DNA of 64,000 nucleotides from Anaerolineae bacterium (GCA_023382675.1 JAHDWN010000005.1:117407-181406); one strand, 5' to 3'; counted from the stretch's first letter, positions 8,437 to 17,829 are shown. The notes: a model not told the origin generated them from the letters alone. Made by a program: numbers and translations.

Positions 8437-8676
8437 TTACTCCCCTACGTGCTCTTTCAGATAGGACACTGCCTCGCCGACAGTGGTAATCTTCTGCGCA
8501 TCTTCGTCAGTGATTTCACCGCCGAATTCTTCTTCGAATGCCATGATCAATTCGACCAGGTCGAGCGAGTCAGCCTGAAGGTCTTCCTTGAAGCGCGCCT
8601 CAGGAACAACCTTGTCAGCTTCCACGCCCAGCAAATCGACCACGATATTCGTGACACGTTCTTGAATCGACGCCAT
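8437..8676 (-). CDS. acpP: acyl carrier protein
   Basis: The start at 8676 has GGAGGGGAAG upstream; an in-frame ATG at 8712 would add an unrelated tail. The 79-residue acidic protein has the phosphopantetheine attachment motif [20 protein letters not shown] with the modified serine in ADSLD, and the usual C-terminal helix [19 protein letters not shown]. It carries acyl intermediates in fatty-acid synthesis. No fab gene is adjacent, unlike the common fabD-fabG-acpP order. It diverges from fni. Confidence 0.95.
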   Translation of the reverse strand: MASIQERVTNIVVDLLGVEADKVVPEARFKEDLQADSLDLVELIMAFEEEFGGEITDEDAQKITTVGEAVSYLKEHVGE

Positions 8677-8847
8677 TGAACTTCCCCTCCTCTGCGGAGC
8701 ATGTATTAGCAATGCTTATGCGCCAGATTATACAGACAATAGGCGTCGTCGCCAGTGTTTGATTGCGGCAGGCCGCCCTGCTGGCCGTTCTTGCAAGTGG
8801 CGCGTCACCTCAGCAGTGATAACGCCACCTCCACGGCGGCCTACGAA

Positions 8848-8876
8848 TTGACACACGACAACCCCGCCTGTAGCAT
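8848..8876 (+). promoter_or_regulatory. sigma-70-type promoter of fni
   Basis: TTGACA at 8848-8853, a 17-nt spacer and TAGCAT at 8871-8876 give a near-consensus promoter. Transcription would begin about 24 nt before the fni start. AGGAAGGAAC ahead of the ATG supplies the ribosome site. Confidence 0.7.
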
Positions 8877-8906
8877 TACGGGCACATTAGGAAGGAACAC
8901 CGTCAG

Positions 8907-9947
8907 ATGCCTGAAGTCACGGCGAATCCCTCAATTGAAGATCGCAAGGTCGATCACATCAAGATCAATCTCGAACGCGATGTCCAGTTTCCGCGCCTGA
9001 CAACCGGGCTGGAGCGCTATCGCTTCATGCACAACGCGCTGCCGGAAATCAACCTGAGCGAGATCGACAGCACCGTCACGCTCTTCGGCAAAACGCTGAG
9101 CGCGCCGATCCTGATCTCGTCGATGACCGGCGGCGCGGAGATGGCGCACCGGCTGAACACGCGCCTGGCCGAAGCTGCCCAGAAACACGGCGTCGCCATG
9201 GGCCTCGGTTCGCAGCGGGCGGCGCTCAAGAACCCCGATGTCGCCTACAGCTATAAAGTGCGTGATGTCGCGCCGGACATCCTGCTCTTCGGTAATCTCG
9301 GCGCGGTGCAGTTCAACTACGGCTACGGCGTGGACGAGTGCCGCCGCTGCGTCGACATGATCGAGGCGGACGCGCTGATCCTGCACTTCAACGTTTTGCA
9401 GGAGGCCGTACAGCCGGAAGGTGACGTGAATTTCGCCGGGTTGCTGGGACACGTCGAACAGGTCTGCAAAACGCTCGGTGTGCCGGTGATCGCCAAAGAG
9501 GTCGGCTGGGGCTTCAGCGAGCAGAACTGCCGCGATCTCAGGAATGCTGGCGTCGCCGCCATCGACGTGGCGGGCAGCGGTGGCACGTCGTGGAGCGAGG
9601 TTGAGTATCATCGCGCGCCAACCGCCCTCCATGCGCGCGTGGCCGCCGCCTTCGCCGATTGGGGCATCCCGACTGCCGACGCCGTGCGGTACGCTGTGAG
9701 CGGCGCGCCCGGCCTGCCGGTGATCGCCAGCGGTGGCCTGCGTGACGGCATCGACATCGCCAAGTCGATTGCGCTCGGCGCGACGCTCGGCGGCATCGCC
9801 GGGCCGTTCCTGAAAGCGGCGGATCAGTCCACGGAAGCGGTGAGCGAGTTCATCGACGAATTGACGCGCCAGGTACGCATCGCCATGCTGTGCAGCGGCG
9901 CGCGGGACATCGCCAGTTTGCAGCAAACACCGCTGATCAAGGACTGA
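8907..9947 (+). CDS. fni: type 2 isopentenyl-diphosphate delta-isomerase
   Basis: This FMN- and NADPH-dependent enzyme interconverts isopentenyl and dimethylallyl diphosphate. At 346 residues it is full length. Visible signatures are [14 protein letters not shown] at the N-terminus, the FMN/substrate motif [41 protein letters not shown] with the metal-binding Glu and catalytic Gln, EVGWGFS, and [14 protein letters not shown]. The start is downstream of a clean promoter at 8848-8876. The next gene on the strand is a prenyl synthase that uses its products, 330 nt away across repeats. Confidence 0.95.
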   Translation: MPEVTANPSIEDRKVDHIKINLERDVQFPRLTTGLERYRFMHNALPEINLSEIDSTVTLFGKTLSAPILISSMTGGAEMAHRLNTRLAEAAQKHGVAMGLGSQRAALKNPDVAYSYKVRDVAPDILLFGNLGAVQFNYGYGVDECRRCVDMIEADALILHFNVLQEAVQPEGDVNFAGLLGHVEQVCKTLGVPVIAKEVGWGFSEQNCRDLRNAGVAAIDVAGSGGTSWSEVEYHRAPTALHARVAAAFADWGIPTADAVRYAVSGAPGLPVIASGGLRDGIDIAKSIALGATLGGIAGPFLKAADQSTEAVSEFIDELTRQVRIAMLCSGARDIASLQQTPLIKD

Positions 9948-9957
9948 AGAAGATAGT

Positions 9958-10060
9958 ACGTGGTACTCGGTGCTCGGTGCTCAGTTACACAGGGTCACAG
10001 TTCACGGTGCGGGAAGAGACGTTCTGAGTTCCGGTTCTGAGTTCTGGGTTCGGGACAGGA
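9958..10060 (+). repeat. composite repeat E, copy 1
   Basis: It begins GTACTCGGTGCTCGGTGCTCAG, a run of 8- to 9-nt near-tandem units, continues with CACAGTTCACGGTGCGGGAAGAGA and ends in GTTCTGAGTTCCGG-type units. An inverted copy with the same order of parts lies at 34131-34252. It occupies the first third of the gap after fni. Confidence 0.75.
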
Positions 10061-10277
10061 AGACGGACTCTCGTCGCCGACGTCGGTGAACGCCACAACG
10101 GAATAGGGTAGCGACAGAACGCGCCCTGTCCGACCGATTGATTTCGCCAGGCCAGGTCGGTTAATATCTAGGACATAATTCGTAGGGACGCCATTCTTGG
10201 CGTCCGTCCCCACAGCCGAAAAGATAGCTGATGTCAGATAGCCGCAGTCACACGCAACCCACGAATGAGAGAGAATC
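10061..10277. other. remaining intergenic stretch upstream of the prenyl synthase gene
   Basis: Together with repeat E this completes a 330-nt gap. It contains repeat B (10181-10210) and the region expected to hold the prenyl synthase promoter. I find no clear -35/-10 pair and no coding frame. Confidence 0.4.
10181..10210. repeat. REP-like palindrome, family B copy 1
   Basis: CGTAGG is followed by GGACGCC, the loop ATTCTT and GGCGTCC, then GTCCC. The 7-bp stem is perfect. A second, partly decayed copy with the same loop and flanks is at 46179-46206. Confidence 0.75.
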
Positions 10278-11288
10278 GTGATCCAGGAAATCGCCCAACG
10301 CTACTTCGCCGAAATTGAACGTACTATGCGCGAGGTTGTCGCGCTCGCGCCTGACGCGCCCGATCTACACGTCATGCTCGAATACCCGCTCGGTTGGGTA
10401 GACGCCGACAACCGGCCTTATGACAAGCCGACCGGCAAGCGCATCCGCCCGATGGTCGTGCTCATGTGTACCGAGGCCGCCGGCGGCGATTGGCACGACG
10501 CGCTGCCCGCCGCCGCCGCGGTCGAAATCCTGCACAACTTCACCCTCATCCACGACGACATCCAGGACGACAGCCCGACACGCCACGGACGCCCGACCGT
10601 CTGGCAGGTCTGGGGGCGACCAAACGCCATCAACACCGGCGACGCGCTGTTCACCCTGGCTTACATCGCCCTGCAACGGCTGGAGACGACCAGCACACCA
10701 GAGGTCGTGCTCGGCGCGTGGCGCATCTTCAACGACACCATGCTCGAACTCACACGCGGCCAGCACCTCGACATGCGCTTCGAACAGCAGACTGGGGTCA
10801 GCGTCGACGAATACATCTCGATGATCCGCGGCAAGACGAGCGCCCTGCTCAGCGCTTGCGCCCAGATCGGCGCGCTGGTTGGCAGCGGCGACGCCGACGT
10901 TGCGCGCCACTACGCCGAATTCGGCCTGAACCTGGGCATCGCCTTCCAGATTCACGACGACATCCTCGGCATCTGGGGCGACGAGGCCGTGACTGGCAAA
11001 TCCGCCGCGACGGACATCGTCAGCAAGAAGAAGTCGCTGCCCGTGCTCTACGGCCTGTCCCAGAGCGCGAAGCTGGTCAAGGTCTACCAGCGCCCGGCAT
11101 TCACCGACGCGGATGTGCATGAAGCCGTCGCGCTGCTTGACGCGGTCGATGCGCGCGGCCACGCGGCCCGGCTCGAAAACGACTATTACCAGCGGGCGCT
11201 GGCTGCGCTGGACGCCGCGCAGCCGCAGGGCGCGGCGGGCAAGATGCTGCGCGGGCTGGCTGCCTGGCTGTTCCAGCGGGCGTATTAG
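10278..11288 (+). CDS. short-chain polyprenyl diphosphate synthase
   Basis: A GTG start is used, with a weak AGAGAGA site. The 336-residue protein is a class I trans-prenyltransferase. It has GKRIRPMVVL, the first aspartate-rich motif HDDIQDDSPTRHGRPT, and the second motif in the form FQIHDDILGIWGDE followed by TGKSAATDI. A Phe sits five residues before the first Asp, which in this family points to C15-C20 products, so farnesyl or geranylgeranyl diphosphate is likely; sequence alone does not settle it. The upstream fni supplies the allylic primer, so the pair forms a small isoprenoid unit. Confidence 0.9.
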   Translation: MIQEIAQRYFAEIERTMREVVALAPDAPDLHVMLEYPLGWVDADNRPYDKPTGKRIRPMVVLMCTEAAGGDWHDALPAAAAVEILHNFTLIHDDIQDDSPTRHGRPTVWQVWGRPNAINTGDALFTLAYIALQRLETTSTPEVVLGAWRIFNDTMLELTRGQHLDMRFEQQTGVSVDEYISMIRGKTSALLSACAQIGALVGSGDADVARHYAEFGLNLGIAFQIHDDILGIWGDEAVTGKSAATDIVSKKKSLPVLYGLSQSAKLVKVYQRPAFTDADVHEAVALLDAVDARGHAARLENDYYQRALAALDAAQPQGAAGKMLRGLAAWLFQRAY

Positions 11289-11452
11289 CGGCAATTGGGT
11301 GTTGGCGGTTGGGTATTGGCTCGAACCTGGCGAGCCGCCACGCTTGTGAAGATCCGACGAATTGACCATGCCGACGTAGGGTCACATCCGTCTCTTACCG
11401 TTCGTGACCCTCACACAGATTTCCCCCGCCACGCAACATTTGTACAAAACAG

Positions 11453-11493
11453 GTGTACAGTCTTGATGTGCTGTCGTCTCAAGGAGGCATATC
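11453..11493 (+). promoter_or_regulatory. conserved leader of the first exported paralogue
   Basis: GTGTACAGTCTTGA, then GTGCTG, GTCTCAAGGAGGCA and the first coding bases recur almost unchanged ahead of the second paralogue (12664-12704). AAGGAGG is 6 nt before the ATG. Two TGTACA hexamers (11441 and 11454) lie here. The duplication evidently included the leader. Confidence 0.6.
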
Positions 11494-12237
11494 ATGCAGC
11501 GCACAAAAGCCACTCTCTTTGTAATGCTCTTCAGTTTCCTATTTGTGGGGATCGGTGTCACACCGGTGACAGCACAGATGCCGCGCACAATCTCGTTGGG
11601 CAGCGATGTACAAGGCGAACTGACCCCGCAACAACCCATTGCCAATTTTATGCTGAGGATTGATACCCCCCAGACGGTGAGCATTCAACTGCGATCACTT
11701 ACGTCAGGCTTTGCGCCAACTTTTGTCATGCTCGCCCCATCAAATACCGTTGTACATAGGGATCTTAACCCCATCGAAGCCAACATCATCGAGGCAACGG
11801 TCAGCCTGACAGAGACGGGCGAGTACCCCATCCAGATCCAGCGAGCGGGTTCGCTGCATGGACGATATTTGATCACCGCGCAGGCAGTCGCCGATGCAGC
11901 AGTCCCAACACCGCTAAGCATGGGAGAACTCGTCATCGCCTCAGTCAATACGCAAACGTCCCCGCTCAGCTATAGCTTTGCGGCCTCACCGAACGAAGCC
12001 ATCATCCTAAACGTGCAAGCCCCGTCGGGCAGTCTATACGGCCCCACCGTCACCCTCAAGGACGCCGTCACCGACGAAACACTCGCTTTTGGCAGCGCAC
12101 GTTTGCTCGGCGTGAGCTATCGACTGCCACCAGGCAACGAACATTACGAGGTAGTGATCAGCATCAGCGATGAGGCTCGCCAAGACGCCTTCATGCTCTG
12201 CGTTGGCACGGAGAGCAGCGCCGTCCCATGCCCTTGA
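11494..12237 (+). CDS. exported beta-sandwich protein, short paralogue
   Basis: The 247-residue protein has a signal peptide (MQRTKATLFVMLFSFLFVGIG...). Its two modules correspond to residues 1-250 of the longer protein encoded at 12705-14282: both have SLGSDVQGEL/ITVGQNVQGEL, then SLTETGEYPIQIQRAG, then TSPLSYSFAASPNEAIILNVQ, then SARLLGVSYRLPPGNE, and end CVGTE...PCP. This copy stops exactly where the other continues into an SH3 domain. Its codons are less GC-rich than those of the second copy, which fits a diverging duplicate. The beta-rich modules resemble pre-peptidase C-terminal folds. The function is unknown. Confidence 0.75.
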   Translation: MQRTKATLFVMLFSFLFVGIGVTPVTAQMPRTISLGSDVQGELTPQQPIANFMLRIDTPQTVSIQLRSLTSGFAPTFVMLAPSNTVVHRDLNPIEANIIEATVSLTETGEYPIQIQRAGSLHGRYLITAQAVADAAVPTPLSMGELVIASVNTQTSPLSYSFAASPNEAIILNVQAPSGSLYGPTVTLKDAVTDETLAFGSARLLGVSYRLPPGNEHYEVVISISDEARQDAFMLCVGTESSAVPCP

Positions 12238-12240
12238 TAG

Positions 12241-12563
12241 TTCGCCGAAATTGTTGATGTGGGCGCAACAAAGACCACGCTTCGACCATGTCGTCCAAGA
12301 CAGCATGGCAAGATTGAACCTGCCGTGGTCGATGGCAAGACGGTGATTGTCGCGAAAGCGCGGATGGGCCCACATTTACGGCTGCATTTCACAGTGGCCT
12401 TATCGTTTTGTTGATTATCCTGATAGGCTATCTCGCGTACAGTCGAACTGATCTCCTTTGTGGCTGGCTGATAGTTGCGAGTTTTATGCCCGCGATATGG
12501 ATCGTCTGGAACTACTTCAAGCGGCAGTTGGCTAAAACTGTCACAGAGGTACTCACGCCGTAG
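12241..12563 (+). pseudogene. frameshifted remnant of a small membrane-protein gene
   Basis: This 467-nt gap between the two paralogues contains coding-like sequence in two frames. One frame reads HGKIEPAVVDGKTVIVAK and RMGPH up to about 12374. Another then reads HSGLIVLLIILIGYLAYS, CGWLIVASFMPAIWIVWNYF and a basic tail up to TAG at 12561-12563. The second part encodes two convincing membrane helices. A one-base shift near 12370-12390 would join them. No start codon with a ribosome site is visible, so I read it as a decayed gene. The parent family is not recognised. Confidence 0.4.
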
Positions 12564-12704
12564 GCGAATCGGGGAGCAATTCGCGCGGGTGATACTTGTC
12601 CTCGCCCTTTCGATCCTGCGATTCTGGCAGAAGATTCTGCTGCGCAACAATTCACAAGAATCGTTGTACAGTCTTGAAGTGCTGATGTCTCAAGGAGGCA
12701 AAAC

Positions 12705-14282
12705 ATGCAGCGCACAAAAACCATTTTCTTCGTTATGCTCGTCAGTTTCTTATGTGTGAGCGTCGGGGCTGCGCCAGCGGCGGCGCAGGCGGTAGTGCCG
12801 ATCACGGTCGGTCAGAATGTGCAGGGAGAACTCAGCCAGCAGCAGCCAAGCATCGAGTTCGACCTGACCACCAACACACCGCAGTTCGTCACCATCCAGG
12901 TCCTGGGGTTGACGCCGGGACTTGCGCCCGCCTTCAGCGTCATCGCGCCCTCAGGCGTCGTGGCGCACACGAACGAGAACCCTGGCGACGCCAACATCGT
13001 CGAAAGTACCGTCAATCTGACTGAAACCGGTACTTACGCGATCATCGTCCAGCGCGGCAGCGCTGCCTTCGGACAGTTCGTGCTGACGGTGCAGACCGGC
13101 GCGCCCGCCACACCGCCGATTCCGATCAACCTGGGTCAGGCGGTGACGGACGCGGTTGACGCGCAAACGTCGCTCCGCAGCTACGGTTTCGCGGCCTCGC
13201 CGAACGAGGTCATCGTCCTGAATGTCCAGGTGCCGCCCGGCAGTTTTTCCGGGCCGAACGTCACGCTCAGCGATGCCGCCACCCGGGAGACGCTCGCCAA
13301 CAGCAGCGCGCGCTTGCTCGGCGTGAGCTACCGCCTGCCGCCGGGCAACGAACTCTACCAGGTGATGATCAGCAGCAGCGGCGCGGCGCTGCAAGAACCG
13401 TTCACGCTTTGTGTGGGCACGGAAGGCGGCAGCGCGCCGTGTCCGGCATCGGTCGTCGCCTTCGCGCCAACGGCCCTGCCAAACGCGCCGACGCCGACCC
13501 GCTTCATCCCGGTCGCCATCGACCCGAATGCCGCCTGCCAGGTTGCATCGGCCAGCGGCGCGGTCATCAACGTCCGCAGCGAGCCAAACACCAACAGCGC
13601 CGTCACCGGGCGGCTGAACCCGAATACCACAGCCCTGGTCATCGGCAGGCTGCCGGATGGCTCGTGGTACAACGTCAACCTCAACGGCCTGATCGGCTGG
13701 ATTGCGACCTCGGTCGTGGTCGCGGGCGGCCAGTGCGGCGGCATCCCTATTGTCGCGCCGACCAGTGCCGCCCCCCCACCCACCGTGACCGGGTTGACGG
13801 CCACAGCATCCGCGACGGCGACCGCCACTGCAACCGCGACAGCCAGCAACACGCCCCCCCCTGTGGCGACGCTCAATTTCAGCCTGCCGCCGGTCTACGG
13901 CTCGACCGCGCTGACGTCTGGCTTCGTCCCCGATCCATTCACGGTCGGCATCACTGCCGGCGGCCCAGCTAACGTCAGCTATCTGGGCGGCGGCTGTTCG
14001 GGCTATGCGACATCCGCGCCAAGTTTCTCGGTCAACTACACAGCAGGCGCATTCCCAACGCTGCGGTTCTATTTCATCGGCAGCGGCGACACGACAATGA
14101 TCATCAACACGCCCGGCGGTTCGTACTATTGTGTCGATGATTCGTTCGGTACGTTGAATCCGACCATCGACTTCAACAGTCCATCAAGCGGGCGCTACGA
14201 TGTCTGGATCGCCACGTTTGCGCCGGGTGCATCGATTGGCGGTACCCTGTATGTGACCGAAAACACAGGTAATCACCCGTAA
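12705..14282 (+). CDS. exported protein with paired beta modules, SH3 domain and C-terminal beta domain
   Basis: The 525-residue protein begins with a signal peptide cleaved near AAPAAAQA. Residues 30-250 form two pre-peptidase-like beta modules shared with the protein at 11494-12237. Residues about 275-345 form a bacterial SH3 domain (NVRSEPNTNSAVTGRL, DGSWYNVNLNGLIGWIATS). A Thr/Ala linker follows (TATASATATATATATAS), then a C-terminal beta domain with a Cys pair (GGGCSGYATSAPSF, GGSYYCVDDSFG). AAGGAGG lies 7 nt upstream. It probably acts at the cell surface, perhaps binding glycan or wall polymer; no catalytic site is seen. Confidence 0.8.
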   Translation: MQRTKTIFFVMLVSFLCVSVGAAPAAAQAVVPITVGQNVQGELSQQQPSIEFDLTTNTPQFVTIQVLGLTPGLAPAFSVIAPSGVVAHTNENPGDANIVESTVNLTETGTYAIIVQRGSAAFGQFVLTVQTGAPATPPIPINLGQAVTDAVDAQTSLRSYGFAASPNEVIVLNVQVPPGSFSGPNVTLSDAATRETLANSSARLLGVSYRLPPGNELYQVMISSSGAALQEPFTLCVGTEGGSAPCPASVVAFAPTALPNAPTPTRFIPVAIDPNAACQVASASGAVINVRSEPNTNSAVTGRLNPNTTALVIGRLPDGSWYNVNLNGLIGWIATSVVVAGGQCGGIPIVAPTSAAPPPTVTGLTATASATATATATATASNTPPPVATLNFSLPPVYGSTALTSGFVPDPFTVGITAGGPANVSYLGGGCSGYATSAPSFSVNYTAGAFPTLRFYFIGSGDTTMIINTPGGSYYCVDDSFGTLNPTIDFNSPSSGRYDVWIATFAPGASIGGTLYVTENTGNHP

Positions 14283-14355
14283 TAAGTCACGGCGTATCCG
14301 GAGATTGAACCGGGAGCGGCATCAGCGTACTATTCTGATGAGAAGGAGATCGATC

Positions 14356-15309
14356 ATGATCAAATATCTTCTTATCGGACTGCTGATGCTGCTCCCGCTG
14401 GCGGCGGTGAGCGCCCAACCCGCCATCCCGACCCGCCCGCCGATGGACGAAACGCCGTTCGAAGATCGCGTCTACGAAGTCTTCGTGCCGGAGCGCGACG
14501 AGGACGACGACTCGCTCATGCCGCTGCTGTTCGTCTTGCACGGCGCGAGCGGCAGCGGTCATCGCACACGCGAATGGCTCGGCTTCGACGAACCGGCGCA
14601 AGCAGCCGGCTTCATCGTCGTCTACCCGACCGGCATCGCCAACAACTGGGACTTCGGCGGCGGTATTCGCACGCAGGATGGCATCATCCTCAGCGACGAC
14701 GTGAGCTATCTCGTCTGGTTGGCCGAACAACTGGCGGATGAGTATCCCGTGGATACGACGCGCATCTACGCCACCGGCATGTCTAACGGCGCGCAGATGG
14801 CCTACTACCTCGCCTGCCAGGCCCCGGAGACGTTCGCGGCGGTCGCGGGCGTGGCCGCTCCTCTCAGCGGTTCGACGGCGACGCGCTGTGCCACATCCCC
14901 GATCCCGGTGCTCATAATCAACGGCACGCTCGACCGCATCTTGCTCTGGCAGCCACAGACGACCGCCGATGGCCGCGTGATCAGCCTGGGCACGCTGGGC
15001 ACGATTGAATTCTGGGCGCGGCGCAGTCAATGCAACGTCGAAGACGACGCTGTTATCGTGGATAATCTGCCGGACACCGATCCCGATGATGAATCGACTG
15101 TCCGCCACATCGCGCTCAACGAATGCGCGAACGGCACCAACGTGCAGTTCTACGGTGTCATCGGCGGCGGCCACACCTGGCCGGGACATCCGCTCGACAT
15201 CGAGTTCGACCTGGGGCCGACCAACATGGACATCGACGCCACTGCGCTGATCATCGACTGGCTGCAAGGGCTGCCCGCGCCGGAGGCCGCCGAGGTCGGT
15301 AGCGATTGA
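14356..15309 (+). CDS. secreted polyhydroxybutyrate depolymerase/feruloyl esterase-like hydrolase (LpqC type)
   Basis: The start at 14356 has AAGGAG 7 nt upstream and opens a signal peptide (MIKYLLIGLLMLLPLAAVSA). The alpha/beta-hydrolase triad can be placed: Ser in GMSNGAQMA, Asp in INGTLDRIL and His in GGGHTWPG. FVLHGASGSG and GFIVVYPTG are typical of the PHB depolymerase/esterase branch. At 317 residues it is a single catalytic domain without a substrate-binding domain. It would hydrolyse esters outside the cell. Confidence 0.85.
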   Translation: MIKYLLIGLLMLLPLAAVSAQPAIPTRPPMDETPFEDRVYEVFVPERDEDDDSLMPLLFVLHGASGSGHRTREWLGFDEPAQAAGFIVVYPTGIANNWDFGGGIRTQDGIILSDDVSYLVWLAEQLADEYPVDTTRIYATGMSNGAQMAYYLACQAPETFAAVAGVAAPLSGSTATRCATSPIPVLIINGTLDRILLWQPQTTADGRVISLGTLGTIEFWARRSQCNVEDDAVIVDNLPDTDPDDESTVRHIALNECANGTNVQFYGVIGGGHTWPGHPLDIEFDLGPTNMDIDATALIIDWLQGLPAPEAAEVGSD

Positions 15310-15375
15310 CGGTTTCGCCGTCAGGAGCAGGCGTTATACTTACGCTATCGTCCCGTGTATGGGTGATAGCTGCTG

Positions 15376-16452
15376 ATGTTCACGCGCATTCTTCGCCGCC
15401 TGGCCCTGATGATCGCGCCGCCGCTCGCCCTGATGTTGCTCGTGGCCTGTGTGCTCGCGCCCGCGCTGCCACAAGCCGGTCAGATCGCCTTCAGCGCCTC
15501 TCTCGGCGAGGCGGAAACACTCTACCTGATGGATGTGACGCACGATTTGGCGCATCCGCTGGCGCGCGATGCCTTCGCCGCCCGGCTGCCCGGCTGGTCG
15601 GCGGATGGCGCGCGTCTCGCCTACGCCGATTCCCTCGGCAGCATCTTCAACGACACCATTTTCGTCCATGACATCGCCGCGCACGACGTGACGCCGCTGC
15701 CGGAACGCCCCGACGGCGCAGGCCAGGTGACAGAGCCGCCGGTCTGGTCGCCGGATGCGCAATCACTGGTCGTCTCGTTCGGTCAATCGCCCTCTGTTGG
15801 CCAGGGCGACCTGCAACTGACACGCTATCAGGTGGCGGATGCGGATGTGAGCAGCTTGCCGCTGCCGAGCACGCGCGCCAATCATCACGCCTTCCGCTGG
15901 CTGCCGGATGGCCGCCTGCTGTTCGTGCTGGTTCAAGATGACACCGTGCGCCTGGGGGAGATCGACCTGGCGAACATGTCGCTCGAGACGGTGCAATCGT
16001 GGCCGTTCGTGTTCGCCAGTCTGTGGCAGCCCGTCATCGCTCCGGATGGCAGCCGCTTCGTCATCTCCGCCATCCGCCCTGACGCGCTCACGTCCGACCT
16101 CTATCTGTTCGCGCGCGGCTCGGCGGAGGTGGTCAACATCACGCAGCTCGGCAACAGCAACGAGACCCAACCGGTCTGGTCAGCCGATGGCTCGAAAATC
16201 GCCTACAAACTGCTGACGGGCACCGATCAGTCTGTCGTCATCATCAATGCCGACGGCAGCGACCAGCACATCCTTTACCGCGATCCAGACATGCGCATCA
16301 GCAACATCAGCTGGTCGCCGGATGACACGCGCGTTTCGTTCTTGCTCAACCCTGTCGGCGAGACGCATATGTGCATCGCCGTGCTGGCGGATGGCGGGGT
16401 CGAGTGCCCGTACAGCGCCAGACGCCTGAGCGAGCCTGTCTGGCGACCGTAG
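15376..16452 (+). CDS. TolB-like beta-propeller lipoprotein
   Basis: The N-terminal helix ends in a lipobox (LMLLVAC), so the 358-residue protein is probably lipid-anchored. The body is a series of PD40/WD40-like units, each marked by a W-S-x-D/P-D/G-G signature (GWSADGARLAYADS, VWSPDAQSLVVSF, VWSADGSKIAYKL, SWSPDDTRVSFLL). Such propellers usually make protein-protein contacts at the envelope. No partner tol or pal genes are near. A repeat-filled gap follows. Confidence 0.75.
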   Translation: MFTRILRRLALMIAPPLALMLLVACVLAPALPQAGQIAFSASLGEAETLYLMDVTHDLAHPLARDAFAARLPGWSADGARLAYADSLGSIFNDTIFVHDIAAHDVTPLPERPDGAGQVTEPPVWSPDAQSLVVSFGQSPSVGQGDLQLTRYQVADADVSSLPLPSTRANHHAFRWLPDGRLLFVLVQDDTVRLGEIDLANMSLETVQSWPFVFASLWQPVIAPDGSRFVISAIRPDALTSDLYLFARGSAEVVNITQLGNSNETQPVWSADGSKIAYKLLTGTDQSVVIINADGSDQHILYRDPDMRISNISWSPDDTRVSFLLNPVGETHMCIAVLADGGVECPYSARRLSEPVWRP

Positions 16453-16780
16453 ACAGGCGTGCGTACTCATGGATCAAACAGATAGGCATGACAGGATCGA
16501 TGGTTTGGGCAGTAGTTGGGCCAGATTGCTTTCGTCGCCGACCGATCAATCGGTCGGCTAGGCCTAATCAAGCATACTCAAGATGCTTCATTACGCTAGT
16601 TGTCTTGTGCGTTTTCTGAAAAAGCACCTTGAGTGTGCTGGATGCCTGCTAGCCGTGCTCAGGGGTCGGCTTGCGCCGACGAAGGCAGCAAAGCTGCCCC
16701 CGCGCAGGTTGACCCGTCGGCGGACGCCGTGCCAACCCTACCTATTAGTCTGATCCGTTCAAACCTAACTGGATGCTCCA
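16453..16780. other. repeat-bearing gap between convergent genes
   Basis: This 328-nt stretch lies between the convergent propeller lipoprotein and MDR dehydrogenase genes. Near 16537-16558 a short imperfect inverted repeat CCGACCGATCAATCGGTCGG is visible. Repeat D occupies about 16606-16708. A GTCGGCGGACGCCGTGCCAACCCTACC stretch ends the region in pieces resembling the REP-like families. No coding frame is supported. Confidence 0.5.
16606..16708 (+). repeat. composite repeat D, copy 1
   Basis: The core TAGCCGTGCTCAGG...GTCGGCTTGCGCCGAC, GAAGGCAGCAAAGCTGCCCC matches an inverted copy at 34023-34125, including the less conserved left flank (AGC-C-TT-AGTG-GCT-GAT). The core contains two nested hairpins (GTCGGC with GCCGAC, GGCAGC with GCTGCC). 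Confidence 0.75.
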
Positions 16781-17827
16781 TCAGAACCGCACCGCGTATT
16801 TGATGACTTCGTGTGCCCGATCACGGATCAACTCTAGAATACCCGTGCCTTCTTCGAATGGGATCGTGTGATTGATCAATCCAGGCGCTGTCAGCCGCCG
16901 CTGCTGAATCAAGTGCGCCAGCGTGTCATAGGCGCGCTGGTCGTCCCACAGCGGGTAATCGCGCGGCGGATGCCCCCAGCCACAGCCGTGCGGGACGATC
17001 AGCGTCACCCGGTTGTGATGGAATTCCCGGCCCAGCCAGAGCTTGTTCGCCTCGCCCTGATAGAAGCCCGCCGCGCAGACCGTGCCGCCGACGCGCACAC
17101 AGCGTACCGCCGTTTGCAGCGCCGGATACGCGCCGCTCAGTTCGATGGCGACATCCACGCCCGCGCCGCCGGTCGCGCGATGCACCTCTAACGCCGCGTC
17201 GCCGACCGTGGGATCGAGCACCAGATCCGCGCCATAGCTCTGCGCAAGCTGCCTGCGCAGTGGCAGCGGATCGATGGCGACGACCAGCGCCGCGCCGGAC
17301 GCCACGGCCATCCGCACCGCCAGCAGCCCCAGCGCGCCCAGGCCAACAACCACGACCGTGTCGCCATAGCGCACGTGTGACTCGCGCAGGCAGTGAAACG
17401 CGACAAACGCTGGCTCGACACACAACGCATCCAGCGGATCGGCAGCGCCCAACAGCCACAGCCGATCCGGTTTACAGACGTTCGTCTCGCGCAGATCCAT
17501 GCGCCCAAAGACGCGGTCGCCGGGTTGGAGGCCCGTCACAGCTTTGCCCACCTGCATCACGACGCCGACGCCGGTTGTGCCGAGCGCCATCGGTGCTGCT
17601 GGCGTTGGCAGCCCCGGCTCCACCGCCGGATCATCGAGGAACAGCCGTAGATCCGGATCGAAGCGCTGCCCCCTGAGCGCGCCATGGTCGAGCGCGGCGG
17701 CAGTCGTGCCGTGCTTGCCCGCCGCCAACTCCGTGCGCACGAGCACCTCGTCGTCTTTGAGCGGCGCATCTTCATAGCTGAGGATCGATACCTGATTGAC
17801 GCCAGTCGCTGCGAGTCGCCGTGGCAT
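16781..17827 (-). CDS. medium-chain dehydrogenase/reductase (zinc-type ADH family)
   Basis: The ATG at 17827 has GGAGG 8 nt upstream and lies 2 nt after the stop of the isomerase-like gene, so the two are co-translated. The Rossmann signature VVVGLGALGLLAVRMA and GDRVFGRMD place it in the MDR superfamily. The usual catalytic zinc Cys near residue 40 is absent (ELAAGKHGTTAAAL), and the structural four-Cys loop is missing too, so it may be a zinc-independent member or use a shifted site. The probable activity is NAD(P)-dependent oxidation of a sugar or polyol, given its partner. Confidence 0.8.
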   Translation of the reverse strand: MPRRLAATGVNQVSILSYEDAPLKDDEVLVRTELAAGKHGTTAAALDHGALRGQRFDPDLRLFLDDPAVEPGLPTPAAPMALGTTGVGVVMQVGKAVTGLQPGDRVFGRMDLRETNVCKPDRLWLLGAADPLDALCVEPAFVAFHCLRESHVRYGDTVVVVGLGALGLLAVRMAVASGAALVVAIDPLPLRRQLAQSYGADLVLDPTVGDAALEVHRATGGAGVDVAIELSGAYPALQTAVRCVRVGGTVCAAGFYQGEANKLWLGREFHHNRVTLIVPHGCGWGHPPRDYPLWDDQRAYDTLAHLIQQRRLTAPGLINHTIPFEEGTGILELIRDRAHEVIKYAVRF

Positions 17828-17829
17828 GC

